A DNA stretch of 64,000 bases from an uncultured Oscillospiraceae bacterium (GCA_934654755.1 CAKUGQ010000006.1:28918-92917); one strand, 5' to 3'. Numbered from the stretch's first letter, positions 39,981-47,796 are shown. Notes: generated from the sequence alone by a model not told the origin. A program made the numbers and translations.

Positions 39981-41882
39981 TCAGGGTTGGCCAGTTATCG
40001 TAACAGCTTTGCCGTTTGTAGAAGGCCAACTAGCGCCTACAAGCGAATTTGTATCATATTGCGTTCCACCGGTTATGCTTCCTGCATTAGTGCAACTGTT
40101 AATACTAACAGCTGAGGATGCCCCGCACAAACCGATGATTGCTCCGACACTACTATTTTTGTCATTGGCATTGGCATCCGCACAAGTTATGTCGCCGGTG
40201 TTTTCACAATTATTTATTTTAACTTCAAACATGGGGTCAGTTTCAGCAACGGATGCGCCGCCGACGATTCCGCCGACATGATAGTTTTTAGTAGTGACAG
40301 CGCCGGTATTTTTGCAGTTTTCAATAGTCGTAGTGTGCTGAATCAGCGCAATAATTCCGCCGACATAATCGCCTCTGTTTTTGTTACCAGTTGTCACCTT
40401 GTCGGAACGGACATCTCCGTTATTGGTGCAGTTGGTTATTTTGGAACCATTACCTTTTGTCATATTGATAATGCCGCCGGCTTTTCCTCTTAAGAGGGCT
40501 TCCTCGTTTTCACCGGTCTGTCCACCGACAGTAACATTGGAAACAACGCTATCAACGGTGCAATTATCTCCGAGAATGCCTATTACGCCCGCTACATCGC
40601 AACCGGATACAAGACCGTTTACGGTAAAGTTTTTAACGGTAGCCTTATCTACATATCCGAACAATGCGGCGTATGACGAGGTATTCTGACCATTTGCGAG
40701 AGTACCCTTATAGCTTGCATCTGCGGTGTTGATAAACAATCCGCTTATCATATGTCCTTGTCCGTCAAACGTACCCATGAATGCCTTGCGATATTCTTTG
40801 TTCTCATTTTTCGTCGTATCAACAACTTTATCATCATTAAGCGCATATCTGTTACCGATCGGGTTCCAGTTGCCCTGCGAGGAAAGGTCAATATCCGCGG
40901 TGAGCTTTACGGTCAGACCGGCGTAAGTCATGCCGCCGTTGACGCTGTCGCGGAAGGCTGCCAGGTCGGCAGCGGTCTTGATTTCAATGACGAAGGCAGC
41001 CAAATCCGCCCCGGAAGACTCTGTAACCGTAGCTCCTGCGACACTGGCACCATCCGATTTCGTAACAATACCGCCGTTGGCATATTCGACGATCGTTCCT
41101 CCTTGCGCGCTGCTGACGATCAGATAACCGCCCTTATCTGCGATGGCCTTACCCGCCTTGAGTTCCAGTGCGGCGATCTGACCATGAGTGATGAAACAGT
41201 TACTTGCGGTCTTGATGTCCGCTTTGGTAAGCGTCCCATAATGGGTCTGATGGCTACCGTCCGTTTTATTGTCTACCGTCAGCGTGCCGCCGTTGGTGCG
41301 GAAAATCACATCTTGTACAGCTGTGGATGTATAGCTGATGTCAAAAGAGCATTTGCCGGTATCGACACCGACACTGACATTTCCGCTGAAACTCTCAAGA
41401 GCATTTGTGCCGCCCCAGTAGATGGAGTAGGTTTGTTCGGTGGGGAAGCCGGTTTTTTCGTCATAAATCTTCCAGAACTTGTAGACGTCGGCGGCGACTA
41501 CCGTCTTGCCGTCCTTGTTCTCGCGGTCATAGATGACGTTCAGGCTGCCACCTTCGACCTTGGTCACAAGAGCGAAGCGGTCGTCCTCCTGATTCCAGAC
41601 GATGTCATTGCCCTCGGAGGTGGGCGTCAGCTTGGGCATATCGTAGCCGTTGGCAAGCGCATCGTCCAGCGCGTTCTGCATCGTTGCATTCTTGCCGTCC
41701 AGCGCTTCCTGCATGGCCAGAGCCTTGTTCAGGTTCGTCACGAGTTGGATGTCCGCGGATGTGTTCGCTGCGCGGATCAGCCCGATGAAGGTCGGGATGA
41801 GCACCGCCGCCAGAATGGCGACGATCACGATCACAATTACCAGTTCGACGATCGTGAAGCCCTTCTTATTCAATTTTAACAT
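39981..41882 (-). CDS. Prepilin-type protein fused to GLUG-repeat domain
   Basis: 633 residues from the ATG at 41882 (AAGGAG seven bases before). The N-terminus MLKLNKKGFTIVELVIVIV is a prepilin peptidase site with Gly-1/Phe+1/Glu+5 and the alpha1-N helix. Residues about 30-330 form a pilin-like and linker region. Residues about 335-620 carry GLUG-type repeats (FMGTFDGQGHMISGLFIN, YAALFGYVDKATVKNFTVNGLVSG, VGGIIALIQ, VGGIVGGASV) forming a beta-helical, Asn/Thr-rich adhesive rod. It likely acts as a pilus-tip or surface adhesin. It is convergent with the small prepilin gene and framed by repeats. Confidence 0.88.
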   Translation of the reverse strand: MLKLNKKGFTIVELVIVIVIVAILAAVLIPTFIGLIRAANTSADIQLVTNLNKALAMQEALDGKNATMQNALDDALANGYDMPKLTPTSEGNDIVWNQEDDRFALVTKVEGGSLNVIYDRENKDGKTVVAADVYKFWKIYDEKTGFPTEQTYSIYWGGTNALESFSGNVSVGVDTGKCSFDISYTSTAVQDVIFRTNGGTLTVDNKTDGSHQTHYGTLTKADIKTASNCFITHGQIAALELKAGKAIADKGGYLIVSSAQGGTIVEYANGGIVTKSDGASVAGATVTESSGADLAAFVIEIKTAADLAAFRDSVNGGMTYAGLTVKLTADIDLSSQGNWNPIGNRYALNDDKVVDTTKNENKEYRKAFMGTFDGQGHMISGLFINTADASYKGTLANGQNTSSYAALFGYVDKATVKNFTVNGLVSGCDVAGVIGILGDNCTVDSVVSNVTVGGQTGENEEALLRGKAGGIINMTKGNGSKITNCTNNGDVRSDKVTTGNKNRGDYVGGIIALIQHTTTIENCKNTGAVTTKNYHVGGIVGGASVAETDPMFEVKINNCENTGDITCADANANDKNSSVGAIIGLCGASSAVSINSCTNAGSITGGTQYDTNSLVGASWPSTNGKAVTITGQP

Positions 41883-41969
41883 GATATTTCTCCTTTTAAA
41901 TTTCATCATTCGCGTCCTTGGGCGCGGGTTTTGGGGAGGAGTAGGGTGTGCGTGCGAAACCGCACAGGA

Positions 41970-42101
41970 GATTGCCACGACTTGCTGGCGCAAGTCTCGC
42001 AATGACAGTTGTCGGTGCACGAGATTGCCACGGCCACTGACGTGGCCTCGCAATGACACGTCAGCGATTGCCACCGACCCCTATGGGGCCTCGCAATGAC
42101 A
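41970..42101. repeat. Three-unit array GATTGCCAC-[hairpin]-CTCGCAATGACA
   Basis: Units at 41970-42007, 42023-42058 and 42066-42101 share the arms GATTGCCAC and CTCGCAATGACA. Each has its own inner hairpin: ACTTGC-N4-GCAAGT, GGCCAC-TGAC-GTGGCC, and CCCC-TAT-GGGG. Arms are conserved while stems keep pairing but change sequence. Spacers are 15 and 7 bases. No gene lies in 41883-42225. Confidence 0.8.
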
Positions 42102-42147
42102 TGACCGCCGCGCGGCGGACACCTCATCCGCCTCGCGGTGCTCGGCA

Positions 42148-42167
42148 CCTTCCCCTCGAGGGGAAGG
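42148..42167. repeat. CCTTCCCCTCGAGGGGAAGG palindrome
   Basis: A perfect 20-base palindrome preceded by ACCTCATCCG-type sequence. It belongs to the same family as 39805-39822 and lies directly beside the three-unit array. Confidence 0.6.
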
Positions 42168-42225
42168 CCCTGGGCGCGTCATTTTTGCGCTCCTACTACT
42201 CCATATGAACTTTTAAAAGGAAGTA

Positions 42226-42696
42226 TCAACAGTTATATCGACAGAATATATATCGAGCTGCGCGTTCAGGGGGGATCGGCGCAGCAGGAGAGAGCAGGTA
42301 CAGCTTCTTCTTGACAGACTGCGGAGCAAACAGCTTGCGCAGCTTTCGCGCAACATAGCGGTAGACCGTGAGCGCCAACAGCGCCACGGCGACACAGAGA
42401 AGAAGCGAGATAAATATGGCAACAATAAATGAGAAGGTAAAGCAGGGGATGGCGACGCTCAAGGGCTCCAGCAGAGTGGCTTCCAGAATGCCGAGCGCCT
42501 GCTCATGCAGGAAATTCGAAAGGAAGCGCAGCATCAGCCGACTACCCGTAAGATACGGCAGATAGGCCAGCAGCACAAAGAACAACGCAAAGTACAGTAC
42601 ATAGGCGACGTGCAGACGGTGTTTTTTCAGAAAACGCAGCGTAAACAGACCGCAGACAACGTATAATAGACACATAACAATGCTGATGGCGCGCAT
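42226..42696 (-). CDS. Four-helix membrane protein, unknown function
   Basis: 156 residues; AGGAGG precedes the ATG by six bases. Hydrophobic helices are at about 3-22, 29-50, 70-85 and 88-112. Short basic loops (LKKHRLH) and a basic C-terminal tail (YVARKLRKLFAPQSVKKKL) indicate an inside C-terminus. No family was recognised. It is transcribed toward the GLUG-prepilin gene with a 343-base repeat-filled gap, so a link to pili is only positional. Confidence 0.6.
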   Translation of the reverse strand: MRAISIVMCLLYVVCGLFTLRFLKKHRLHVAYVLYFALFFVLLAYLPYLTGSRLMLRFLSNFLHEQALGILEATLLEPLSVAIPCFTFSFIVAIFISLLLCVAVALLALTVYRYVARKLRKLFAPQSVKKKLYLLSPAAPIPPERAARYIFCRYNC

Positions 42697-42735
42697 ACCT
42701 ACACCTCCTTCATGAGCGGTAAAATGTAAAAAGAA

Positions 42736-42766
42736 CCGTCAACGGGCATAACTCACCCGTTGACGG
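42736..42766 (-). terminator. Terminator of the 36-codon transcription unit
   Basis: A perfect 11-bp stem (42736-42746 with 42756-42766) is followed leftward by TTCTTTTTAC. The stop codon of the short ORF lies inside its distal arm. Confidence 0.85.
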
Positions 42767-42849
42767 CCTTTGAAATGCAGCTGTTTAAGCAAATAAATTC
42801 GGGGGGGGGTCAAACCGTTATTTCTCTGACAGTGAAGCCGTTTCAGCAT
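42739..42849 (-). CDS. 36-residue basic peptide ORF with a nine-C tract
   Basis: ATG at 42849 with AAGGAGG about eight bases upstream. The peptide is MLKRLHCQRNNGL, then Thr-Pro-Pro-Arg encoded by a C9 run (complement of 42801-42809), and ends SYAR. It has its own near-consensus promoter and a strong terminator, so a transcript of about 145 nt is expected. Slippage in the C9 run would change the C-terminal half. It may be a real small peptide or an RNA with a decoy ORF. No similarity was recognised. Confidence 0.5.
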   Translation of the reverse strand: MLKRLHCQRNNGLTPPRIYLLKQLHFKGRQRVSYAR

Positions 42850-42880
42850 CTGACTCCCTCCTTCTCTCATTCTCACGACT

Positions 42881-42909
42881 ATTGTAGCATAGGATTTGCC
42901 GCTTGTCAA
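42881..42909 (-). promoter_or_regulatory. Near-consensus promoter downstream of sdaA
   Basis: TTGACA (42909-42904), exactly 17 bases, TACAAT (42886-42881) on the minus strand, starting 9 bases past the serine dehydratase stop. Confidence 0.8.
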
Positions 42910-42917
42910 GGTGGGAA

Positions 42918-44132
42918 TCAGTCGTACATCCGCCTGTTATACAGTCGTGCAAGACCGCCTTCGGAGGTTTCGCGGTAGCTTTCATTCATGTGCTGACCGG
43001 TTTCCTTCATAGTGCGTACGACCATATCGAAGCTGATGTTCCGCGAACCGACCAGAAGACCGGCGAGGTTAAAGGCATCCATTGCCCGCTTGGCGGCAAT
43101 GGCATTGCGCTCGATACAGGGGATCTGTACCAGTCCGCAAATGGGATCGCAGGTCAGGCCGAGCTGGTGCTCCATTGCGATCTCTGCGGCATATTCCGTT
43201 TGCGCGACGGACACGCCCGTGAGCGTACACAGAGCGGCGGCAGCCATGGAGCAGGCGGTACCGATCTCTGCCTGACAGCCGCACTCAGCACCGGAAATTG
43301 ATGCGTTCCGCTTGACAAGCGAACCGATCAGTCCCGCTACAGCCAATGCCTGATACACGCGCTCGTCGGAGAAGGAATAACGCTCCTGCATATACAGCAG
43401 CACCGACGGGAGCACGCCGCAGGAGCCGCAGGTTGGTGCGGTGACAACGGTGCCGTTTGCCGCATTCTCCTCCGCGACGGCGAAGGCATAGGCGCAAACG
43501 ATGCGCAGCTCACGGAGCTGCGGAATTTCGTCCGGTGTTTCCTGCTCAAACAGACGCTTGGCTTTGCGTTCGACGTTCAGCCCGCCGGGCAGAATGCCCT
43601 CCGTGTGCAGACCAATATAGACCGAGCGCTTCATGCTGCGCCAGACTTCCGCGAGGAAGTCCCAGATTTCCGGACCTTCATTCAGCTCGACGTACTCGCT
43701 GAGAGAAATATAGCGCCATGCGCAGAACTGCGCGATTTCGGCAAACGAGTTTTCGGGGTAGACCTCGTTTCCTGCGTCGGCAGGCTCGCCGACGATCTCA
43801 ATGTCGCCGCCGCCGACGGACAGGACGCGTATCTGACCGATCTGCTCGTCATCCTGATAGGCCAAAAGATCCATCGTATTCGGATGCGGCAGAGGTTCGG
43901 TACTGAAGTCGCAGAACTGCACGGTCGTGCGGCTTTTGCCGAGTACTTCGTAGAGTACGCGGTCGGTGCCATGGCCGCGGCCGGTCTTGCTCAGCGACTC
44001 ATAAAGCCTGACAACAAAACGGTCGGCCTGCGGATAACGCGCCAGAAACAGCCTCGCCGCACGCTCCGGCCCCATGGTATGCGAGCTGGACGGTCCTTTA
44101 CCGGTTTTGTAAACGTCGCGGATGGATTTCAT
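42918..44132 (-). CDS. sdaA: L-serine ammonia-lyase, iron-sulfur type, single chain
   Basis: 404 residues joining the beta domain (MKSIRDVYKTGKGPSSSHTMGPERAA, the SSSHT substrate loop) to the alpha domain (APTCGSCGVLPSVL, SGAECGCQAEIGTACSMAAA, ICGLVQIPCIERN). The Cys residues at the last three motifs are the expected 4Fe-4S ligands. The enzyme converts L-serine to pyruvate and ammonia and is oxygen labile, which fits an anaerobe. It is a one-chain form, unlike the split SdaAA/SdaAB of many Firmicutes. Confidence 0.94.
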   Translation of the reverse strand: MKSIRDVYKTGKGPSSSHTMGPERAARLFLARYPQADRFVVRLYESLSKTGRGHGTDRVLYEVLGKSRTTVQFCDFSTEPLPHPNTMDLLAYQDDEQIGQIRVLSVGGGDIEIVGEPADAGNEVYPENSFAEIAQFCAWRYISLSEYVELNEGPEIWDFLAEVWRSMKRSVYIGLHTEGILPGGLNVERKAKRLFEQETPDEIPQLRELRIVCAYAFAVAEENAANGTVVTAPTCGSCGVLPSVLLYMQERYSFSDERVYQALAVAGLIGSLVKRNASISGAECGCQAEIGTACSMAAAALCTLTGVSVAQTEYAAEIAMEHQLGLTCDPICGLVQIPCIERNAIAAKRAMDAFNLAGLLVGSRNISFDMVVRTMKETGQHMNESYRETSEGGLARLYNRRMYD

Positions 44133-44188
44133 CCGGCATTCCCCCTCTTGGTTCAGATCGTCACAACTATATCATATATTTTGAATAA

Positions 44189-44350
44189 TTACAATTCCTG
44201 CGATGTATTATTTTTCAGCGCCTCCAGCGCCAGCTCGCCTGCGAGCTTAAACAGGGCGTCGGCGAGCACCTGCTCGACCGGGCGACCCGTTTGCGCAGCA
44301 ATGCGGCGGTAGAAGCCGAAGGTTGCGGGGTCGAGGCAGAGTGTTACCAT
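44189..44350 (-). CDS. Small ribbon-helix-helix-like protein
   Basis: 53 residues from the ATG at 44350, chosen because GGAGG lies ten bases upstream. The pattern MVTLCLDPATFGFYRRIAAQTGRPVEQVLADALFKLAGEL is one strand followed by two helices, like a CopG/Arc-type ribbon-helix-helix regulator, with a short polar tail. It lies between sdaA and proS, divergent from proS, with their promoters in a 99-base interval. Target unknown. Confidence 0.55.
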   Translation of the reverse strand: MVTLCLDPATFGFYRRIAAQTGRPVEQVLADALFKLAGELALEALKNNTSQEL

Positions 44351-44380
44351 AAGAGCATCCCCTCCTTTGCAGACCATTCT

Positions 44381-44409
44381 ATGCAAGGACTTGACAGCCG
44401 TGCTATAAT
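44381..44409 (+). promoter_or_regulatory. Promoter of proS
   Basis: ATGCAA (44381-44386), 17-base spacer, TATAAT (44404-44409). A closer TTGACA at 44391 is only 7 bases from the -10 and is therefore rejected. Confidence 0.5.
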
Positions 44410-44449
44410 AAACCGATGATATCTACAAAAACGAAAGGATGCAGAGAGT

Positions 44450-45886
44450 ATGGCAAAAGAGAAAAAGGTGGAGCAGATCACCGATATGGAGGTCGACTTT
44501 GCCCAATGGTACACCGACATCTGCCGTAAGGCGGAGCTGGTTGAGTACGCTTCGGTCAAGGGCTTCACGATCCTGCGGCCTTACGGCTACGCAATCTGGG
44601 AAAATATCCAGCATATCATGGACGCGGAATTTAAGAAGACCGGCCATGAGAATGTGGCGATGCCGGTTCTGATCCCGGAAAGCCTGCTGAAGAAGGAGGG
44701 TGAGCTGGTCAACGGTTTCGCACCCGAGGTCGCGTGGGTCACGATGGGCGGCAGCGAAAAGCTCGAAGAACGCCTTGCTTTCCGCCCGACCTCCGAGACG
44801 ATGTTCTGCGATCACTGGTCGAGGGTTTTGCAGACCTACCGCGAGCTGCCGATGCTCTACAATCAGTGGTGCTCCGTTATCCGTTGGGAAAAGACTACCC
44901 GCCCGTTCCTCCGCAGCCGTGAGTTCTGGTGGCAGGAGGGTCATACCATTCACGAAACGGCGGAGGAGGCCGTTCGCGAGACGGAGCAGCAGCTCAAGTG
45001 CTACGCGGACTTTTTTGAAAACGTTCTTGCGATTCCCGTCGTTCCCGGTCAAAAGACCGAGAAGGAGAAGTTTGCCGGCGCGGAGGCAACCTATACCGTC
45101 GAGTGTCTTATGAAGGATCACAAGGCGCTCCAGGGAGCCACCAGCCATTATTTCGGTGACAAGTTCTCCAGGGCCTACAATGTGACATTTACAGGCCGTG
45201 ACAACAGGCAGCAGTATCCTTTCCAGACCTCCTGGGGCTCTACCACACGCATGATCGGTGCGGTCATTATGGCTCACGGCGACAACAGCGGCCTCGTTCT
45301 GCCCCCGAAGATCGCCCCCGTTCAACTCGTCGTTGTCCCCGTTGCCATGCATAAGCCCGGCGTCCTTGATGCCGCCCGTGCCCTGCGCGACCGCCTTGCC
45401 GCTGCCGGCTACCGTGTCAAGCTTGACGAATCCGACAACTCTCTCGGCTGGAAATGCGCACAGTATGAAATGAAGGGCGTTCCTGTTCGCGTGGAAATTG
45501 GTCCGAAGGACATCGAGCAGGGACAGTGCTGCATGGTTCGCCGTGATAACGGCGAAAAGAGCTTTGCCGCGCTGGAGCAGGTTGAGTCTGCCGCCGCCGA
45601 GCAGCTTCAGGCCGTCCATGACGGACTTTATTCCCGTGCACTTAAGAATCTTCAGGAGCATATTTACCCGGCCGGATCCATCGATGAGGCAAAGCGGCTC
45701 CAGCAGGAGAAGGGCGGCTTCATCAAAACCATGTGGTGCGGCGACGAAGCCTGCGAGCTTCAGATGAAGGAGCAGGCCGGTATGACATCCCGCTGTATTC
45801 CCTTCCGCCAGGAACACCTCGGCGATACCTGCGCCTGCTGCGGCAAGCCTGCGACGAAAATGATTCTCTGGGGCGTTGCCTATTGA
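44450..45886 (+). CDS. proS: Prolyl-tRNA synthetase, short (type 3) form
   Basis: 478 residues; AAAGGA precedes the ATG. Class II synthetase: motif 2 region RWEKTTRPFLRSREFWWQEGHTIH, TSWGSTTRMIGAVIMAHGDNSGLVLPPKIAP (motif 3), anticodon-binding domain and a C-terminal zinc-like segment (CGDEACELQ, then CACCGKPA). The bacterial editing insertion is absent; this is the archaeal/eukaryote-like short type common in Clostridia. It charges tRNA-Pro in the cytoplasm. A perfect terminator follows. Confidence 0.96.
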   Translation: MAKEKKVEQITDMEVDFAQWYTDICRKAELVEYASVKGFTILRPYGYAIWENIQHIMDAEFKKTGHENVAMPVLIPESLLKKEGELVNGFAPEVAWVTMGGSEKLEERLAFRPTSETMFCDHWSRVLQTYRELPMLYNQWCSVIRWEKTTRPFLRSREFWWQEGHTIHETAEEAVRETEQQLKCYADFFENVLAIPVVPGQKTEKEKFAGAEATYTVECLMKDHKALQGATSHYFGDKFSRAYNVTFTGRDNRQQYPFQTSWGSTTRMIGAVIMAHGDNSGLVLPPKIAPVQLVVVPVAMHKPGVLDAARALRDRLAAAGYRVKLDESDNSLGWKCAQYEMKGVPVRVEIGPKDIEQGQCCMVRRDNGEKSFAALEQVESAAAEQLQAVHDGLYSRALKNLQEHIYPAGSIDEAKRLQQEKGGFIKTMWCGDEACELQMKEQAGMTSRCIPFRQEHLGDTCACCGKPATKMILWGVAY

Positions 45887-46010
45887 TTTTCTGTGTTGCA
45901 CGGCGATGCTTTTACGCAGCCGTGAGTCGATTGCAGCGTCATTGCGGGGTCGTTATGCAGCCCTGCGACTGTCGTGCCGCAAGGCGAAGCTGCCGAATAC
46001 GGCAGTCGGA

Positions 46011-46046
46011 AAGCAAAAGACCGCCCCACAGGGCGGTCTTTTGCTT
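46011..46046. terminator. Perfect 16-bp terminator after proS
   Basis: Arms 46011-46026 and 46031-46046 pair completely around CACA; an A-rich arm and a TTTTGCTTT tail flank it. The DNA between 45887 and 46010 holds no gene, only a divergent GTCATTGCGGGG relative of the dispersed repeat near 45937. Confidence 0.85.
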
Positions 46047-46130
46047 TGGGCCACATCCACCAAGTGAACCAAACTGACTTAGAAAGGACTCAAAAAAAAC
46101 GAAAAACAGAAAGAAAGGAGTCTTTTGATC

Positions 46131-46158
46131 GCCGGGCAAGAAACAGGTCTTGCCCGGC
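46131..46158 (+). other. Hairpin in the leader of the DUF3343 region
   Basis: GCCGGGCAAG (46131-46140) and CTTGCCCGGC (46149-46158) pair perfectly. It is preceded by an A-rich purine tract (46083-46120) and followed 24 bases later by a short ORF, without a T run. Confidence 0.5.
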
Positions 46159-46182
46159 ATCATCGTATGATGAGAGGAGAAA

Positions 46183-46272
46183 ATGAAAAAGATGATTCTG
46201 TCGCATTTGCCGTCTCAATCATACCCTATAATTATTAAAAATATAACGGAAAAGAGATTAAGTTTGTATTAA
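46183..46272 (+). CDS. 29-residue ORF upstream of DUF3343 gene
   Basis: ATG with AGAGGAG four bases ahead encodes a 29-residue peptide starting MKKMILSHLPSQSYPIII with a basic, partly hydrophobic character. The DNA is much more AT-rich than its neighbours. It could be a leader peptide or chance; only the ribosome site and composition support it. Confidence 0.3.
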   Translation: MKKMILSHLPSQSYPIIIKNITEKRLSLY

Positions 46273-46275
46273 GTT
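46257..46275 (+). promoter_or_regulatory. Direct repeat ATTAAGTT with 11-bp period
   Basis: ATTAAGTT at 46257-46264 and again at 46268-46275, one helical turn apart. This is the usual format of sites for PhoP/OmpR-family response regulators. It lies about 75 bases before the DUF3343 start. Confidence 0.45.
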
Positions 46276-46350
46276 GCGTGGAGGTCATTCCTGTCGAAGC
46301 CCGACACCTCTTGCGGTGAACGGCATACGATGGAGTGGGAGGGGTGCTCT

Positions 46351-46605
46351 ATGCAGGAATACTATGTTACTTTTCGTTCTGTTACCGCCGCGATGAACGC
46401 CCTGCGGAGGCTCGACCGCGCGTGGATCCGCACCGAGCTGGTGCGCACACCGCGCGCACTGTCGGCCAAGGGCTGCGGCTACAGCCTGCGCGTCCGGCGC
46501 GGTGAGCTTGTCGACTGTCTGGCATTACTGCGCAGGGAGGATTACGGCTTCAGTCGGGTGTTCCGCCGCGAACCGGATGGGACGTGGGCGGAGGTGGTGC
46601 AATGA
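46351..46605 (+). CDS. DUF3343 putative Se/S carrier-like protein
   Basis: 84 residues from the ATG at 46351 (GGGAGGGG before it). The sequence MQEYYVTFRSVTAAMNALRRL is the typical DUF3343 start, and a Cys lies in AKGCGYSLRV, the expected reactive position of this small family. DUF3343 proteins are placed with YedF/TusA-like Se or S carriers. The stop overlaps the start of the cysteine desulfurase gene (ATGA), which strongly suggests that the desulfurase hands sulfur or selenium to it. Confidence 0.8.
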   Translation: MQEYYVTFRSVTAAMNALRRLDRAWIRTELVRTPRALSAKGCGYSLRVRRGELVDCLALLRREDYGFSRVFRREPDGTWAEVVQ

Positions 46606-47705
46606 TTTATCTGGACAGCGCTGCGACCAGCTTTCAAAAACCGCCGGAAGTCAGCCGGGCAATGCTGCGTGCGTTGCGCTTGTGCAGCAGCGTCGGGCGC
46701 GGCGGCTATCGGCAAGCGTCCGAGGCGGCACAGACCGTGTTTGACTGCCGCGTTCAGGCGGCGGAATACTTTGACTGTTCGCCGGAACAGGTTGTTTTTA
46801 CAATGAACGCGACACATGGTCTGAACATTGCCGTACGGTCGCTTGTACCGCCGGGTGGGCGGGTGATTGTGTCAGGCTTTGAGCATAATGCCGTCACTCG
46901 GCCGCTTCATGCACGCAATGCGCGGCTCTGTGTGGTCGGGCGCAGGCTGTTTGATCCGCAGGGGCTGCTTCTGGAGTTGGAACAGGCTTTGCAGACACCC
47001 GCCGATGCGGCGGTCTTTACCCATGTTTCCAATGTCTACGGCTATATTCTGCCGCTGCGCGAGATTGCGGAGCGCTGCCGCAGTGCAGGTGTGCCGCTGA
47101 TCGTTGACTGTTCCCAGTCGGCGGGGCATCTGCCGCTGTCGCTTCGCCGAACGGGTGCGCGCTTTTTTGCTATGCCGGGGCACAAGGGACTGCTCGGTCC
47201 GCAGGGAACGGGTCTGCTGCTCTGTGCGGCGGGCGCAGAGGCGCTTATTTACGGCGGGACGGGCAGCAACTCTGCCGAGCAGGAGATGCCGGACTTTCTG
47301 CCGGACCGGCTGGAGGCGGGGACGCATAATGTCCCCGGAATTGCCGGACTGGCGGCCGGGCTGCGCTATCTGCGGCGGCAGAACCCGGGGGCGATCCTGG
47401 CGCATGAGCGCAGGCTTGTCGGTGTGGCGCGGCGTGAGCTGTCGCGCATTGAGGGGCTGCGCCTGTTTTCCGGCGCGGAGCAGAGCGGCGTGCTGTCCTT
47501 TATCCCGCCGGACGGAGACTGTGAGGCCGCGGCCGAGCGTCTGGCTGCGCAGGGGGTTGCGGTGCGAGCCGGGCTGCACTGTGCACCGCTGGCGCATCAT
47601 AGCGGCGGCAGCTTTGAAACCGGTACCGTGCGCCTGAGCGTGTCGCCGTTCAATACTGAGGAGGAAATTCTGCGTGCGGCAAACTTTTGTATGAAACTAT
47701 TTTGA
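46602..47705 (+). CDS. Cysteine desulfurase-like class V aminotransferase
   Basis: 367 residues starting MIYLDSAATSFQKPPEV. PLP fold-type I signatures: TMNATHGLNIAVR, EHNAVTRPL, HVSNVYGYILPL, VDCSQSAGHLPL (Asp to pyridine N) and FAMPGHKGLLGPQGTG (Schiff-base Lys). The mobile-loop Cys is present in VRAGLHCAPLAHH. It mobilises S or Se from cysteine or selenocysteine. Translation is coupled to the preceding DUF3343 carrier. Not the IscS/SufS type used for general Fe-S assembly, judging from length and motifs. Confidence 0.88.
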   Translation: MIYLDSAATSFQKPPEVSRAMLRALRLCSSVGRGGYRQASEAAQTVFDCRVQAAEYFDCSPEQVVFTMNATHGLNIAVRSLVPPGGRVIVSGFEHNAVTRPLHARNARLCVVGRRLFDPQGLLLELEQALQTPADAAVFTHVSNVYGYILPLREIAERCRSAGVPLIVDCSQSAGHLPLSLRRTGARFFAMPGHKGLLGPQGTGLLLCAAGAEALIYGGTGSNSAEQEMPDFLPDRLEAGTHNVPGIAGLAAGLRYLRRQNPGAILAHERRLVGVARRELSRIEGLRLFSGAEQSGVLSFIPPDGDCEAAAERLAAQGVAVRAGLHCAPLAHHSGGSFETGTVRLSVSPFNTEEEILRAANFCMKLF

Positions 47706-47733
47706 ATTTCGGGAGAAAACCGGCGGAACCCTC

Positions 47734-47762
47734 TTGCTATTGTCCGCAAAATCGGCTATAAT
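47734..47762 (+). promoter_or_regulatory. Promoter of the cdaA operon
   Basis: TTGCTA (47734-47739), 17-base spacer, TATAAT (47757-47762). Confidence 0.7.
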
Positions 47763-47796
47763 CAGTTGAATAAAAAGGATAAGCGGAGTATTGCCT

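Noticed and set aside
41970..42101. CRISPR array or tRNA-like genes
   Set aside because: Units are contiguous palindromes with only 7-15 base gaps and variable stems; no tRNA fold or CRISPR spacing.
44391..44409. TTGACA directly ahead of TATAAT before proS
   Set aside because: The spacer is only 7 bases, too short for a sigma-70 promoter; ATGCAA at 17 bases is used instead.
45939..46163. 74-codon minus-strand frame after proS
   Set aside because: Spans a perfect terminator and has no supporting signals.
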